From Bacillota bacterium (lineage in GTDB: Bacteria; Bacillota; Clostridia; Lachnospirales; Lachnospiraceae): a stretch of DNA of 64,000 nucleotides. A program made the position numbers and the translations under genes. Shown piece after piece: positions 51,197 through 59,959 of the stretch. The notes below the pieces were generated by a model that made no database searches, was not told the origin of the DNA, and saw nothing but the letters and a program-made list of their open reading frames with translations. The stretch lies in contig JAEZUM010000011.1 of NCBI GenBank assembly GCA_023421075.1, forward strand, positions 1 to 64,000, read 5' to 3'. The number at the start of each line of letters is the position of its first letter. Position 1 is the stretch's first letter.

Positions 51197-54061
51197 TTGG
51201 CACGATTAATCACGACCTTTTCAACTGAATCCGTCGATCAAATCAATGCAAGTGATATTGATCAGAGAATTCGCGCTTATATTGATGATCATGTAAGTGG
51301 TGTTTTTGATGAAGTTATTTCGGAGGAAGAAAATTGGCATATTTTCTATCATTTATCTGAGTTAAGGACCGGTATAATCAGTTGGTATGACTTTAAGCCG
51401 GAGGCAGAGGTACTCGAGATCGGAGCAGGCTTCGGAGCACTTACCGGGACCCTGTGTAAAAAATGCGCTCATGTGACGGCGGTTGAAGCTTCTTTATATC
51501 GTTCCCTTGCTATTGAACAACGGTATAAAGACATGGATAATCTTGATATATATGCGGGTAAATTGAAGGAAATAGATCTGGATCGTAAGTATGATTATAT
51601 TGTTCTGATCGGTATGCTTGAGACGGTTGGAAAAGGATCATTTAATCAACAGATATACGCTGATTATTTATCGGAGCTAACGGAGTATCTAAAACCGGAG
51701 GGTGTAATTCTAATTGCTGTAGAGAACAGATACGGTATTAGGTACTTTTGCGGGGCGACCGATCATCATACCAATCGGCCGTTTGATGGAATTAATCATT
51801 ATCCGTTTGGTACCGGAGGCTTTTCCTTTAGCAGACAGGAATTGATTGATATATTAAGAAAAGCGGATTTAAATCATAAATTTTATTTTCCTTTACCGGA
51901 TTATAGGCTTACTCAATTGGTTTACACAATGGAGTATCTTCCGGAAAAAAATCTTAAGGAACGACTCATCCCATATTATCTTCGAAATGATACATTGATT
52001 GCAATGGAAAGTGAATTATATGATGACATAATCGATAATCAGGTTTTCCCGTTTTTTGCTAACTCATTTTTTGTAGAATGTAGTTTACGGGAGTCTTTTT
52101 GCGATGTGATTTATGCTGCACTATCAACGGACCGTGGTCCGGAGAATAGCTTTGCTACTACGATTCGGAGGAACGGAACCGTTATAAAGAGACCTTTATA
52201 TACGGAAGGAGTGAAGGGAGCGCAAAGATTAATTGAGAATACCAAAGATTTGATCACGCATCAAATTCCATTAGTAGAGCATCTTTGGAAAGATGGAGCA
52301 ATAGAAATGCCTTATGTAAAACATTTGACTCTATCGAATTACATAAAGACTGTACTATTTCAAGACATTAGCAAGTTCTATGAAATCCTCGATCAAATCT
52401 ATTCTTATATATTGGCTTCCTCGGAAGAAGTACTATCGAAGGAGAATGATTTAATAAAATATTTACCGGGTGATAAGCAGGAGGAAGCTTCAAAGCTTGA
52501 TTGGGGGCCGATTCTAAAACGAGCATATATAGAACTTATTCCTCTTAATTGTTTTTATGATAAGGGAGATCTGCTTTTCTTTGATCAGGAATATGTCCGT
52601 AGTAATTATCCGGCTAAGTACGTAATGTTTCGAGCCATCCATTATATCTACGGCTTTACTTCGAATGCAGAAAGTTATCTGCCGATTCAGAAATTAAAAG
52701 AAAAGTATGACATGATGGAAACCTGGGACTTTTTCTTGATGGAGGAACAACGTTTCTTAAAAGAGATTCGACAACAGGATAGATACCGGGTATTTTATAA
52801 GTGGGCTAGCTTTGACTGGAATCGAATGCTTCATAATCTGAATGCATTAGAATCAGAGGAAGAACAAATAGCTAATATGAAGATACCGGAATGGCTAAAG
52901 AATATCTGGAACGTGGAGCTGCGTCTACTGGATATCGTCGATGCATTGTGTAAAAAGCATGGACTGCAATACTTTTTGATACATGGAACACTTCTTGGTG
53001 CAGTTCGTCATAAAGGGTTTATTCCATGGGATGATGACATTGATATAGCTTTGCCAAGGAAGGATTATGATAAGCTGATCAATATAGCACAGAAGGAGCT
53101 TTCTGAGCATTATTTTCTGCAGACACCTGAGAATGATCAAGACTGCTTTTATGGTGGTTATATGAAGCTTCGGAGCAGTGAAACAACAGGAATTGAGATG
53201 ATTAATTGGGAGCATAATTGCCATCATGGTATATGGATCGATATCTTTCCGTTGGACAACTGTTATGATGATTTAAAGCAGAATAGAAAGAAGTTAAGGA
53301 AGGTAACTCATTTACAAAGGTTACTATTTGCGAAGATCTATAGCGAACAAGAGTGCTTCCGTGATATGAGGAAATTGCAGTGGAAGAGCTACCAGATATT
53401 ATCTAGATTTTATAATAAAAACATGCTCTATCAAAAGTTAGAGAAAGCAATACGAGCAGGAAACGAACAAAAGTCAGAAGCAATTGGTGTTTTTACTCAT
53501 TATACAGGTGGGAAAAAATTATTACAGTTTAATCGGGTAGACTTCGCATCCTCAATTACATTACCTTTTGAATATCGTAAGCTCCCTGTTCCCGTGGGTT
53601 TTAAAAATTGTTTGGAATCAACCTTCGGAGAGAACTATGCTTCCTTTCCGGCAAAGGAGGATCGTGTACCCCACCATAAGGCATTTTTTGCGCCACTGGT
53701 ACCCTATCGGATGTACACAAAGCGATTTATGGAAACATTCAAGGAAGTTAAGAATAGGACAATTGTACTGTTTGGGGCCGGTATGATGTTTGATGACTAT
53801 ATGGAGAAAAAGGGGAAAGAGTATCCTCCCACCTTTATTGTTGATAATAATTCTGCAAAATGGGGAACGACAAAGCATGGAATACCGATTAGAAATCCTG
53901 AGGATATTCTAAGTCTTGACGAGGAGCAGCGAGTAATCATCATCTGTAATATTTATTTTCGTCAGATAGAAGATCAGCTCCGTAAGATGGGAATCACAGA
54001 TTACTATATCTATGTTCAAGAGAAGGAATGGCTTACATCAGACCCAGCTATAAGTAAGTAG
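51197..54061 (+). CDS. Fusion of SAM methyltransferase, LicD domain and C-terminal Rossmann module
   Basis: A 954-residue protein. Residues about 50-260 are a class I methyltransferase: VLEIGAGFGALTGTLCKK (72-89), then VTAVEASLYRS and LKPEGVILIAVENRYG. The middle (260-560) is unassigned. Residues about 575-800 are a LicD phosphotransferase with GTLLGAVRHKGFIPWDDDID (597-616) and IWIDIFPLDN. The module starts at 855: TIVLFGAGMMFDDYMEKKG, then FIVDNNSAKWGTTKHG. The start is TTG 51197, 11 bases after GGAG; I see no better one. Methylation plus phospho-group transfer in one chain suggests O-methyl phosphoramidate-like or methylated phospho-alditol decoration. The product is unknown. Confidence 0.8.
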   Translation: MARLITTFSTESVDQINASDIDQRIRAYIDDHVSGVFDEVISEEENWHIFYHLSELRTGIISWYDFKPEAEVLEIGAGFGALTGTLCKKCAHVTAVEASLYRSLAIEQRYKDMDNLDIYAGKLKEIDLDRKYDYIVLIGMLETVGKGSFNQQIYADYLSELTEYLKPEGVILIAVENRYGIRYFCGATDHHTNRPFDGINHYPFGTGGFSFSRQELIDILRKADLNHKFYFPLPDYRLTQLVYTMEYLPEKNLKERLIPYYLRNDTLIAMESELYDDIIDNQVFPFFANSFFVECSLRESFCDVIYAALSTDRGPENSFATTIRRNGTVIKRPLYTEGVKGAQRLIENTKDLITHQIPLVEHLWKDGAIEMPYVKHLTLSNYIKTVLFQDISKFYEILDQIYSYILASSEEVLSKENDLIKYLPGDKQEEASKLDWGPILKRAYIELIPLNCFYDKGDLLFFDQEYVRSNYPAKYVMFRAIHYIYGFTSNAESYLPIQKLKEKYDMMETWDFFLMEEQRFLKEIRQQDRYRVFYKWASFDWNRMLHNLNALESEEEQIANMKIPEWLKNIWNVELRLLDIVDALCKKHGLQYFLIHGTLLGAVRHKGFIPWDDDIDIALPRKDYDKLINIAQKELSEHYFLQTPENDQDCFYGGYMKLRSSETTGIEMINWEHNCHHGIWIDIFPLDNCYDDLKQNRKKLRKVTHLQRLLFAKIYSEQECFRDMRKLQWKSYQILSRFYNKNMLYQKLEKAIRAGNEQKSEAIGVFTHYTGGKKLLQFNRVDFASSITLPFEYRKLPVPVGFKNCLESTFGENYASFPAKEDRVPHHKAFFAPLVPYRMYTKRFMETFKEVKNRTIVLFGAGMMFDDYMEKKGKEYPPTFIVDNNSAKWGTTKHGIPIRNPEDILSLDEEQRVIIICNIYFRQIEDQLRKMGITDYYIYVQEKEWLTSDPAISK

Positions 54062-54141
54062 AGTTAATGTAAGTGAGCAGATCGAATCTGTTCATCTTAT
54101 CATAAAACTCTTGGAAATAAGCTATCAAAGAGGGTGGCAGA

Positions 54142-55338
54142 ATGGAGAATAGTATGAAAATCACAGTAGCAGGCATCGGTTATGTTGGGTTATCCAATGC
54201 GGTATTGTTATCTCAAGTAAATGAGGTAATCGCCTATGACATAAGTGCGGATCGCGTAAACAAGATCAATCATAAGAAATCTCCAATCATTGATCCGGAT
54301 ATAGAGGAGTATTTAGCACATAGAGAATTGAAGCTAAAGGCGACAACGAATCCGGAGGAAGCTTTTGGGGATGCGGATTACATTATAATTTCTACGCCGA
54401 CGGATTACGATCCGGATAGGAATTATTTTGATACCTCATCCGTAGAAACGATTATTGAGCAGGTTCAGCGCTATTCCCCTGCATCTGTTATCGTAATTAA
54501 GTCTACGATCCCGGTAGGGTATACGGATTCCATTAGAGTTAAGTACAATAATGTGAGAATTCTTTTTTCTCCTGAATTTCTGCGGGAAGGTAGTGCTTTA
54601 TATGATAACCTTTATCCTTCCCGTATTGTGGTTGGTTATCCCAAGGAGGATCAGGGATTGTACCAAAAAGCGCTCAGATTTTCTGAACTATTAAAAGAAG
54701 GTGCAATAAAGAAGGATGTCCCTGTATTGCTTACGGGCTTGACGGAAGCGGAGGCAATTAAGCTGTTTGCGAATACCTATCTGGCTCTTAGGGTAGCCTT
54801 CTTTAACGAGCTTGATACTTATGCTGAGGTCCGTGGATTAAATACCAAGCAAATCATAGAAGGGGTAGGACTGGATCCCAGGATTGGAAATCATTATAAT
54901 AATCCATCCTTTGGCTATGGTGGGTATTGTTTACCTAAGGATACGAAACAATTACTCGCAAATTATCAGGATGTTCCGAATAATATTATCGGAGCAATTG
55001 TTGATGCTAACCGGACCCGTAAGGATTTTATTGCAGAGTGTATTATGAACAAAAGGCCAAAGACGGTTGGGATCTACCGTTTAACGATGAAAGCGAACTC
55101 GGACAACTATAGGCATTCCTCCATCCAGGGTATAATGAAACGGATAAAAGCAAAGGGTGTTGAGGTTGTTGTATATGAACCATCCATGAAGGCAGATACT
55201 TTTTTTAATTCAAAGGTCATCAGAGACTTGGATGAATTTAAAAGGATGTCAGATATAATCGTTGCCAACCGATACAGCGATGAGTTATCCGATATTGTTG
55301 ATAAGGTATATACGAGAGATTTATATTTCAGGGACTAG
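54142..55338 (+). CDS. ugd: UDP-glucose/nucleotide-sugar 6-dehydrogenase
   Basis: A 398-residue NAD enzyme that oxidises UDP-glucose (or a relative) to the uronic acid in two steps. It has the Rossmann start ITVAGIGYVGLSNAVLL, ISTPTDYDP, KSTIPVGYTD, SPEFLREGSALYDN and the catalytic Cys263 in GYGGYCLPKDTKQL. It is of the short type seen in Klebsiella and streptococci. ATG 54142 follows GAGGGTGG. It probably supplies UDP-glucuronate for the glycan made by the preceding block. Confidence 0.92.
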   Translation: MENSMKITVAGIGYVGLSNAVLLSQVNEVIAYDISADRVNKINHKKSPIIDPDIEEYLAHRELKLKATTNPEEAFGDADYIIISTPTDYDPDRNYFDTSSVETIIEQVQRYSPASVIVIKSTIPVGYTDSIRVKYNNVRILFSPEFLREGSALYDNLYPSRIVVGYPKEDQGLYQKALRFSELLKEGAIKKDVPVLLTGLTEAEAIKLFANTYLALRVAFFNELDTYAEVRGLNTKQIIEGVGLDPRIGNHYNNPSFGYGGYCLPKDTKQLLANYQDVPNNIIGAIVDANRTRKDFIAECIMNKRPKTVGIYRLTMKANSDNYRHSSIQGIMKRIKAKGVEVVVYEPSMKADTFFNSKVIRDLDEFKRMSDIIVANRYSDELSDIVDKVYTRDLYFRD

Positions 55339-55376
55339 AGATGGCTTCTCAATATTAAATAACCTTGGAGGTATTT

Positions 55377-56462
55377 ATGATTAAAATCAGCCTATGTATG
55401 ATTGTCAAAAATGAGGAAGCCAATTTGAAGCGTTGTCTTGAAGGTATTGCTCATTATATGGATGAAATAATTATTGTCGATACCGGCTCCACGGACCGGA
55501 CGAAAGAGATTGCCTTATCTTTTACCGACAAGATATATGATTTTACTTGGGTAAATGATTTCTCAGCAGCTAGGAATTATTCCATCAGCAAAGCAAGTAA
55601 TGAGTATATTCTGGTTCTGGATAGTGACGAGTTTACTCAGAGCATTGAGGTCAGTGAAATAAAACGATTAATCGGACAGAACCCGAATCGAATCGGTCGG
55701 TTACAACGTATCAATGAGTATACGCGTAGCGGTATGATTTATCGATATAAAGAACGGGTCAATCGACTATTCTCCAAGGAGAATTATCACTACGAGGGAA
55801 TCATTCATGAGCAGGTTACTCGTCTTATACCGGCAGATGTTGTAGGCGAGGCAGTCAGCCCGGGCGGTTTTGACGATACTTACCCTATCCCTCTGACGGT
55901 TCTTCACTCTGGGTATGAAGGTGATCTGGAGACACGCAGACGAAAAACAGAGAGAAATATCAGCCTCCTTAAGCTTGCACATGAACAAAATCCGGAGGAT
56001 CCCTATCTTCTATATCAGCTTGGCAAGAGCTATTATATGGAGGAGGATTATACGAATGCCTGTGATTATTTGGGACAGGCATTGTATTTTGATCTGGATC
56101 CTCGACTGGAGTATGTCCAGGACATGGTTGAGAGCTATGGCTATTCGTTGTTGAATTCAGAGCAGTATGAAACAGCCTCACAGCTTTTGAATATCTACGA
56201 TGAATTTGCTCATTCGGCTGATTTTATCTTTCTAATCGCATTAATATTAATGAATAACGGTAAATTCAATGAAGCGATCAGGGAGTTCCTTAAGGCTTCA
56301 GAACAGAAAGAAGCTAAAATGGAGGGTGTCAACGGATATCTCGCTTATTATAACATCGGAGTGATTTTTGAGTGTCTTGGAGATAAGACGAATGCTGTAA
56401 AATACTACAAGAAATGCGGTAATTATGAAATGGCCATGCAGCGTCTTGCAGCAGTAAAATAA
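55377..56462 (+). CDS. GT2 glycosyltransferase with TPR-like C-terminal region
   Basis: A 361-residue protein. The N-terminal 130 residues are a GT2 fold: ISLCMIVKNEEANLKRCL, EIIIVDTGSTDRTKEIA and LVLDSDEF, followed by HEQVTRL. After about residue 200 TPR-like helix pairs follow, such as DPYLLYQLGKSYYMEEDY and GYLAYYNIGVIFECLGDK. This architecture occurs in SunS-like and other peptide or protein glycosyltransferases. The protein at 58895 is a paralogue. ATG 55377 follows TTGGAGG. A terminator comes 60 bases after its stop. It may act on a protein acceptor, but that is inference. Confidence 0.85.
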   Translation: MIKISLCMIVKNEEANLKRCLEGIAHYMDEIIIVDTGSTDRTKEIALSFTDKIYDFTWVNDFSAARNYSISKASNEYILVLDSDEFTQSIEVSEIKRLIGQNPNRIGRLQRINEYTRSGMIYRYKERVNRLFSKENYHYEGIIHEQVTRLIPADVVGEAVSPGGFDDTYPIPLTVLHSGYEGDLETRRRKTERNISLLKLAHEQNPEDPYLLYQLGKSYYMEEDYTNACDYLGQALYFDLDPRLEYVQDMVESYGYSLLNSEQYETASQLLNIYDEFAHSADFIFLIALILMNNGKFNEAIREFLKASEQKEAKMEGVNGYLAYYNIGVIFECLGDKTNAVKYYKKCGNYEMAMQRLAAVK

Positions 56463-56524
56463 ATAATTGAGCAGAGCCGACTTGTCAGGGTGTATAATTA
56501 CATTTCAGAAATCCATGATTAATC

Positions 56525-56550
56525 AAGGAGATCATCATGATCTCCTTTTT
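56525..56550 (+). terminator. Terminator of the large glycosylation block
   Basis: AAGGAGATCAT and ATGATCTCCTT are perfect inverted repeats around a single base, running into T's up to 56550. It ends the transcription unit that includes ugd and the GT2-TPR gene. Confidence 0.88.
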
Positions 56551-56651
56551 ATAATATAGCGAATGAGATATATTGATACCATCGTTTATAGATCAATTAT
56601 AAAAAAAGTATTGTGATCGTGACATCCTAAGATTAATTGGAAATAATGGGT

Positions 56652-56678
56652 TAAGCTTATATAACATTGTGCCGATAT
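56652..56678 (+). promoter_or_regulatory. Sigma-28-like promoter of the secreted-protein gene
   Basis: TAAG (56652-56655), 15 bases, then GCCGATAT (56671-56678). The -10 half has seven of eight consensus bases. Confidence 0.68.
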
Positions 56679-56703
56679 TATTATATAGGGCTTTTGCGCC
56701 ATC

Positions 56704-56741
56704 ATTATTTACCGGAAACAGGATGATTTTTCGTAAATAAT
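56704..56741 (+). promoter_or_regulatory. Leader hairpin with GGA loop (candidate CsrA site)
   Basis: ATTATTTAC (56704-56712) and GTAAATAAT (56733-56741) form a perfect 9-bp stem. The 20-base loop contains AACAGGATG, close to the CsrA core ARGGAUG. It lies in the leader expected from the sigma-28-like promoter. Confidence 0.45.
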
Positions 56742-56816
56742 GCTGTATAATTAAGAGGAAATCTGGTAAATGGAGTAGTAAAAAACCATGAGTAATGTAC
56801 CACACGGAGGTGTAAT

Positions 56817-58874
56817 ATGAAGAACAAAATTAGTATCAAATTAATCCTGCTTCTTGTCCTTGCTATGATCGGTGTTATGTATTCTCCGAAACAGGAAGTA
56901 TTAGCTGCAGTAGACCCGGTTAAGATTTGTGCAGTATCCTATATCGATGAAAGCATCCTGGTAATTACCAACGGTAATTCTAGGCTTTATTATGGTACTG
57001 AGTCGGATGCGGCAAGGAATGTTTGGGATGTAATCGATGTCCCCGCAGGTCAGAAGATTTTTGCCATAGACATATCCTCCTTATCATCCAATGTTGAAAA
57101 TATTATGTTTATCAAAGGAAATCTGAATGAGACACCGTCTCGTGTTATAATAAAGAAAAAACCGTTAAAACTTGAAGTGTCAATCAATTATAGCCAGCTG
57201 GATACACTGCATGCTGATGATAAAATTGCACCAATTTTGAATATTATGTCCAGTGAAGGAACTGCGGCTAATCCAATTGACTTCATGGATCTAGAGTGGA
57301 AAAAGGGAGAGGATGGCCGTTGGTTACCTGTTGAATATCTTACAAAGAAGGTCCTTAACAGTTATCTGATTCGAGGAACCAAGCTTTACTTTAGAGTGTC
57401 ACCACTGGATGACATCATAAATACAACAGATTTCAGTGACATTGATAATGCGGTTATGGATTATGCCTACCGGAATATTGGTTTGGACGTAGATGTTTTT
57501 GGTACAGATTATCCGGATGGTATGGATGGACGACGTGCTAGCGACGGAGTTTTGCTTAAGATCGGTAAGCAAGCGGTTATTCCGGTCACCGGAGTGGACG
57601 GAAGCAAGTTTACCATAGACATTAAATATGGACAGGAATACCGTGTTACCACGGTTAGTGGAAGTGCTATCACCGGTGAATGGACAAAGATTACGGACAG
57701 AACAACTAAGAAATTGCCCTTATATGCTTTGGTAGGTGGCACCAGCAATGGACTTTCAGCCAAATTCGCCTTCCCGGAAATGATCATTGAGACCAGGAAT
57801 TATTCTACCTCAAAGGCTGCTTATTCTAAGGTTACAGAGACTCATTTACAGGCACAACGTATTTTACCCGGCAACATCGTTCCCAATGCGGCACCGATTG
57901 TGATACCTGCATCCGATTTTAATAATATTTTTATATCCTATAACGGTACGAAGAATATTAATGTACAGATACCCTCTGCCTCAGATGATAATCCCTATGA
58001 ATATAGTGTGGTAAGGGATGGGGTTAACTTTGATGTCAGCAAAGCCTCCTGGACACCGATTACAAAGGGGACAATTGTAAAGATTCTTTCCTCGAAAGCG
58101 GTGGATCAATCGACACTATACATAAGACAGAAGGAGATTAAGTATAGGGCAGAAACCGATGCAAAGTCCGCTGTTGCCTATCAGTTGGCATCAACGATTA
58201 AGACCTTTAAAGTAGACTATCCTTCCATGCCGACCACCGCAAAGAAGACCTATGTATTTACCAAAGGTACAGCGTATGAAGCGGATATCGTAATTGACAT
58301 TACGCTGAATACTGCAGGAAAGCTGCCCTTCGAGACAGAACTAAAATATATTAAGCTTGGAACCAAAGATATTCCGATCGTTGGAACTCCGACGATTACA
58401 CCGTCCATCTCAGGTGGAATTGACCCGAATATTGTATATACCATGCATGTTACTCTGAATAAAGCAGCGCTCAAGGAGATGACCAATAGTACGGCCAGAC
58501 CGCTTAGTATCTACTATATGAACGGAACCGTGGATAAGACTTCAGCAAAGCTGACCATTAAGAATCCTACCGATGCACTTGGATTAACGACCACAACAAC
58601 AGTAGGAACTGTCGACGGAACCACCGCAATAACCTTAGTGAGTCCTCCGAGTGTGGATAATCATTTAAGATACGAAATATCGTCAGCGCAGATAACCGGT
58701 AAGAAGATGGAAGATAAATTCACGGCTGGCTCAACCTTCACTTCCGGAATGAACATAGCAATTACTGCAGATCAATGGATTACCATCTATGAGTTAAATG
58801 CGGATGATTATATTATGAAATATAAATCAATTCAGATTAAAGCGACGGAAATTAAGCAACCTGCTACGCCGTAG
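56817..58874 (+). CDS. Secreted protein of unknown function under sigma-28-like control
   Basis: A 685-residue protein with a Sec signal peptide: a charged start (MKNKISIKL), a hydrophobic core to about residue 22 and a probable cleavage after EVLA around residue 30. The mature part is beta-rich, threonine- and lysine-rich, and shows no family I recognise. Repeated-looking beta segments (such as FTIDIKYGQEYRVTTVSGSA and TSAKLTIKNPT) suggest several Ig-like or adhesive domains. No LPXTG motif or membrane anchor is visible at the C-terminus. It lies between two GT2-TPR genes and has a flagellar-type promoter. That makes it a candidate surface or filament-associated protein and possible glycosylation target. 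This role is inference. Confidence 0.75.
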   Translation: MKNKISIKLILLLVLAMIGVMYSPKQEVLAAVDPVKICAVSYIDESILVITNGNSRLYYGTESDAARNVWDVIDVPAGQKIFAIDISSLSSNVENIMFIKGNLNETPSRVIIKKKPLKLEVSINYSQLDTLHADDKIAPILNIMSSEGTAANPIDFMDLEWKKGEDGRWLPVEYLTKKVLNSYLIRGTKLYFRVSPLDDIINTTDFSDIDNAVMDYAYRNIGLDVDVFGTDYPDGMDGRRASDGVLLKIGKQAVIPVTGVDGSKFTIDIKYGQEYRVTTVSGSAITGEWTKITDRTTKKLPLYALVGGTSNGLSAKFAFPEMIIETRNYSTSKAAYSKVTETHLQAQRILPGNIVPNAAPIVIPASDFNNIFISYNGTKNINVQIPSASDDNPYEYSVVRDGVNFDVSKASWTPITKGTIVKILSSKAVDQSTLYIRQKEIKYRAETDAKSAVAYQLASTIKTFKVDYPSMPTTAKKTYVFTKGTAYEADIVIDITLNTAGKLPFETELKYIKLGTKDIPIVGTPTITPSISGGIDPNIVYTMHVTLNKAALKEMTNSTARPLSIYYMNGTVDKTSAKLTIKNPTDALGLTTTTTVGTVDGTTAITLVSPPSVDNHLRYEISSAQITGKKMEDKFTAGSTFTSGMNIAITADQWITIYELNADDYIMKYKSIQIKATEIKQPATP

Positions 58875-58894
58875 TTAGGGAACAAGGAGGGTTT

Positions 58895-59926
58895 ATGATA
58901 ACAATTAGTGTCTGCATGATCGTAAAGGATGAGGAAAAGGTTCTGGCAAGATGCCTTGAATCTCTTAAGGGACTGGCAGATGAGATTATTATCGTCGACA
59001 CCGGCTCCTTGGATGAAACGAAGAGGATAGCGGCGAATTATACGGATAAAATCTATGATTTTACCTGGATCTATGATTTTGCTGCTGCAAGAAATTTCTC
59101 CTTTTCAAAAGCAACGATGGATTATATCTATGTTGCTGATGCAGATGAAGTAATTGATGAATTGAACCGACAACGGTTTCTGCTGTTAAAGCAGAAGCTG
59201 TTGCCGGAAATAGAAGTCGTTCAGATGAAATATGCCAATCAACTGGCTCATAATACGACCTATAATTTTGATGTGGAATACCGTCCAAAGCTATACAAAC
59301 GGCTACGTTCCTTTCAATGGATGGAACCGGTCCATGAGAGTGTCCGATTAACACCGATGATTTATGACAGCGACATAGAGATACAGCATATGCCAATCTC
59401 CGGACATGCAGGCAGAGATTTTGATGTCTTTTTAAGGACCATTCAACGGGAAGGTAAGCTGTCATCGAGGCTATATGGCATGTATGCCAGGGAACTCTAT
59501 ATTGCGGGAGAGGATAAGGATTTTGAAGAGGCCTTTGATTATTTTCGTAATGTAGCAGACCGGGAAGAAAGCAGTGATCAGGAAAGAAAGATATATGAAT
59601 GTATCCTTGCCAGATGTTATCGTCTGCGCAGGGATTTTGCCGGTTTCATGAAGTATTGTCTTCATAATATCGCAGATAATAAAGCGAGTGCGGAAGTTTG
59701 CTATGAACTGGGTGAATATTATAGGGAAATGGGAGATTATAAGGAAGCGATTATATGGTATTATAATGCGGCTTATGAGACAGCATGTGAATTGAATATT
59801 CATTATGCAGGAGATTATCCGCTGCTAAGACTGGCAGAGTGTTATCGCAACTTAGGGGATCATAATCAGGAGCAAGCATTTCAAGCATTATATGAGGCAT
59901 GGAGCGTTGAAGATAAGAACGGATGA
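58895..59926 (+). CDS. GT2 glycosyltransferase with TPR-like C-terminal region, second copy
   Basis: A 343-residue paralogue of the protein at 55377. The GT2 part has ISVCMIVKDEEKVLARCL, EIIIVDTGSLDETKRIA and YVADADEVIDE, then MEPVHESVRL. DAD replaces DSD at the metal site. The C-terminal half is helical with TPR-like repeats (AEVCYELGEYYREMGDYKEA). ATG follows AAGGAGGG, 20 bases after the secreted-protein gene, so the two are co-transcribed. The secreted protein may be its acceptor or both may act on the filament. Confidence 0.84.
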   Translation: MITISVCMIVKDEEKVLARCLESLKGLADEIIIVDTGSLDETKRIAANYTDKIYDFTWIYDFAAARNFSFSKATMDYIYVADADEVIDELNRQRFLLLKQKLLPEIEVVQMKYANQLAHNTTYNFDVEYRPKLYKRLRSFQWMEPVHESVRLTPMIYDSDIEIQHMPISGHAGRDFDVFLRTIQREGKLSSRLYGMYARELYIAGEDKDFEEAFDYFRNVADREESSDQERKIYECILARCYRLRRDFAGFMKYCLHNIADNKASAEVCYELGEYYREMGDYKEAIIWYYNAAYETACELNIHYAGDYPLLRLAECYRNLGDHNQEQAFQALYEAWSVEDKNG

Positions 59927-59959
59927 TGCTGCTTAAGTGGTAGCACGGGAGGATAAGAC

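Larger units (their letters stand above)
56463..56816. other. 354-base intergenic region with terminator, sigma-28-like promoter and leader hairpin
   Basis: It holds a terminator (56525-56550), a sigma-28-like promoter (56652-56678), a hairpin with a GGA loop (56704-56741) and the ribosome site CGGAGGTG before 56817. I see no gene in it; the small minus-strand frame at 56593-56805 has no ribosome site or family signal. Confidence 0.6.
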
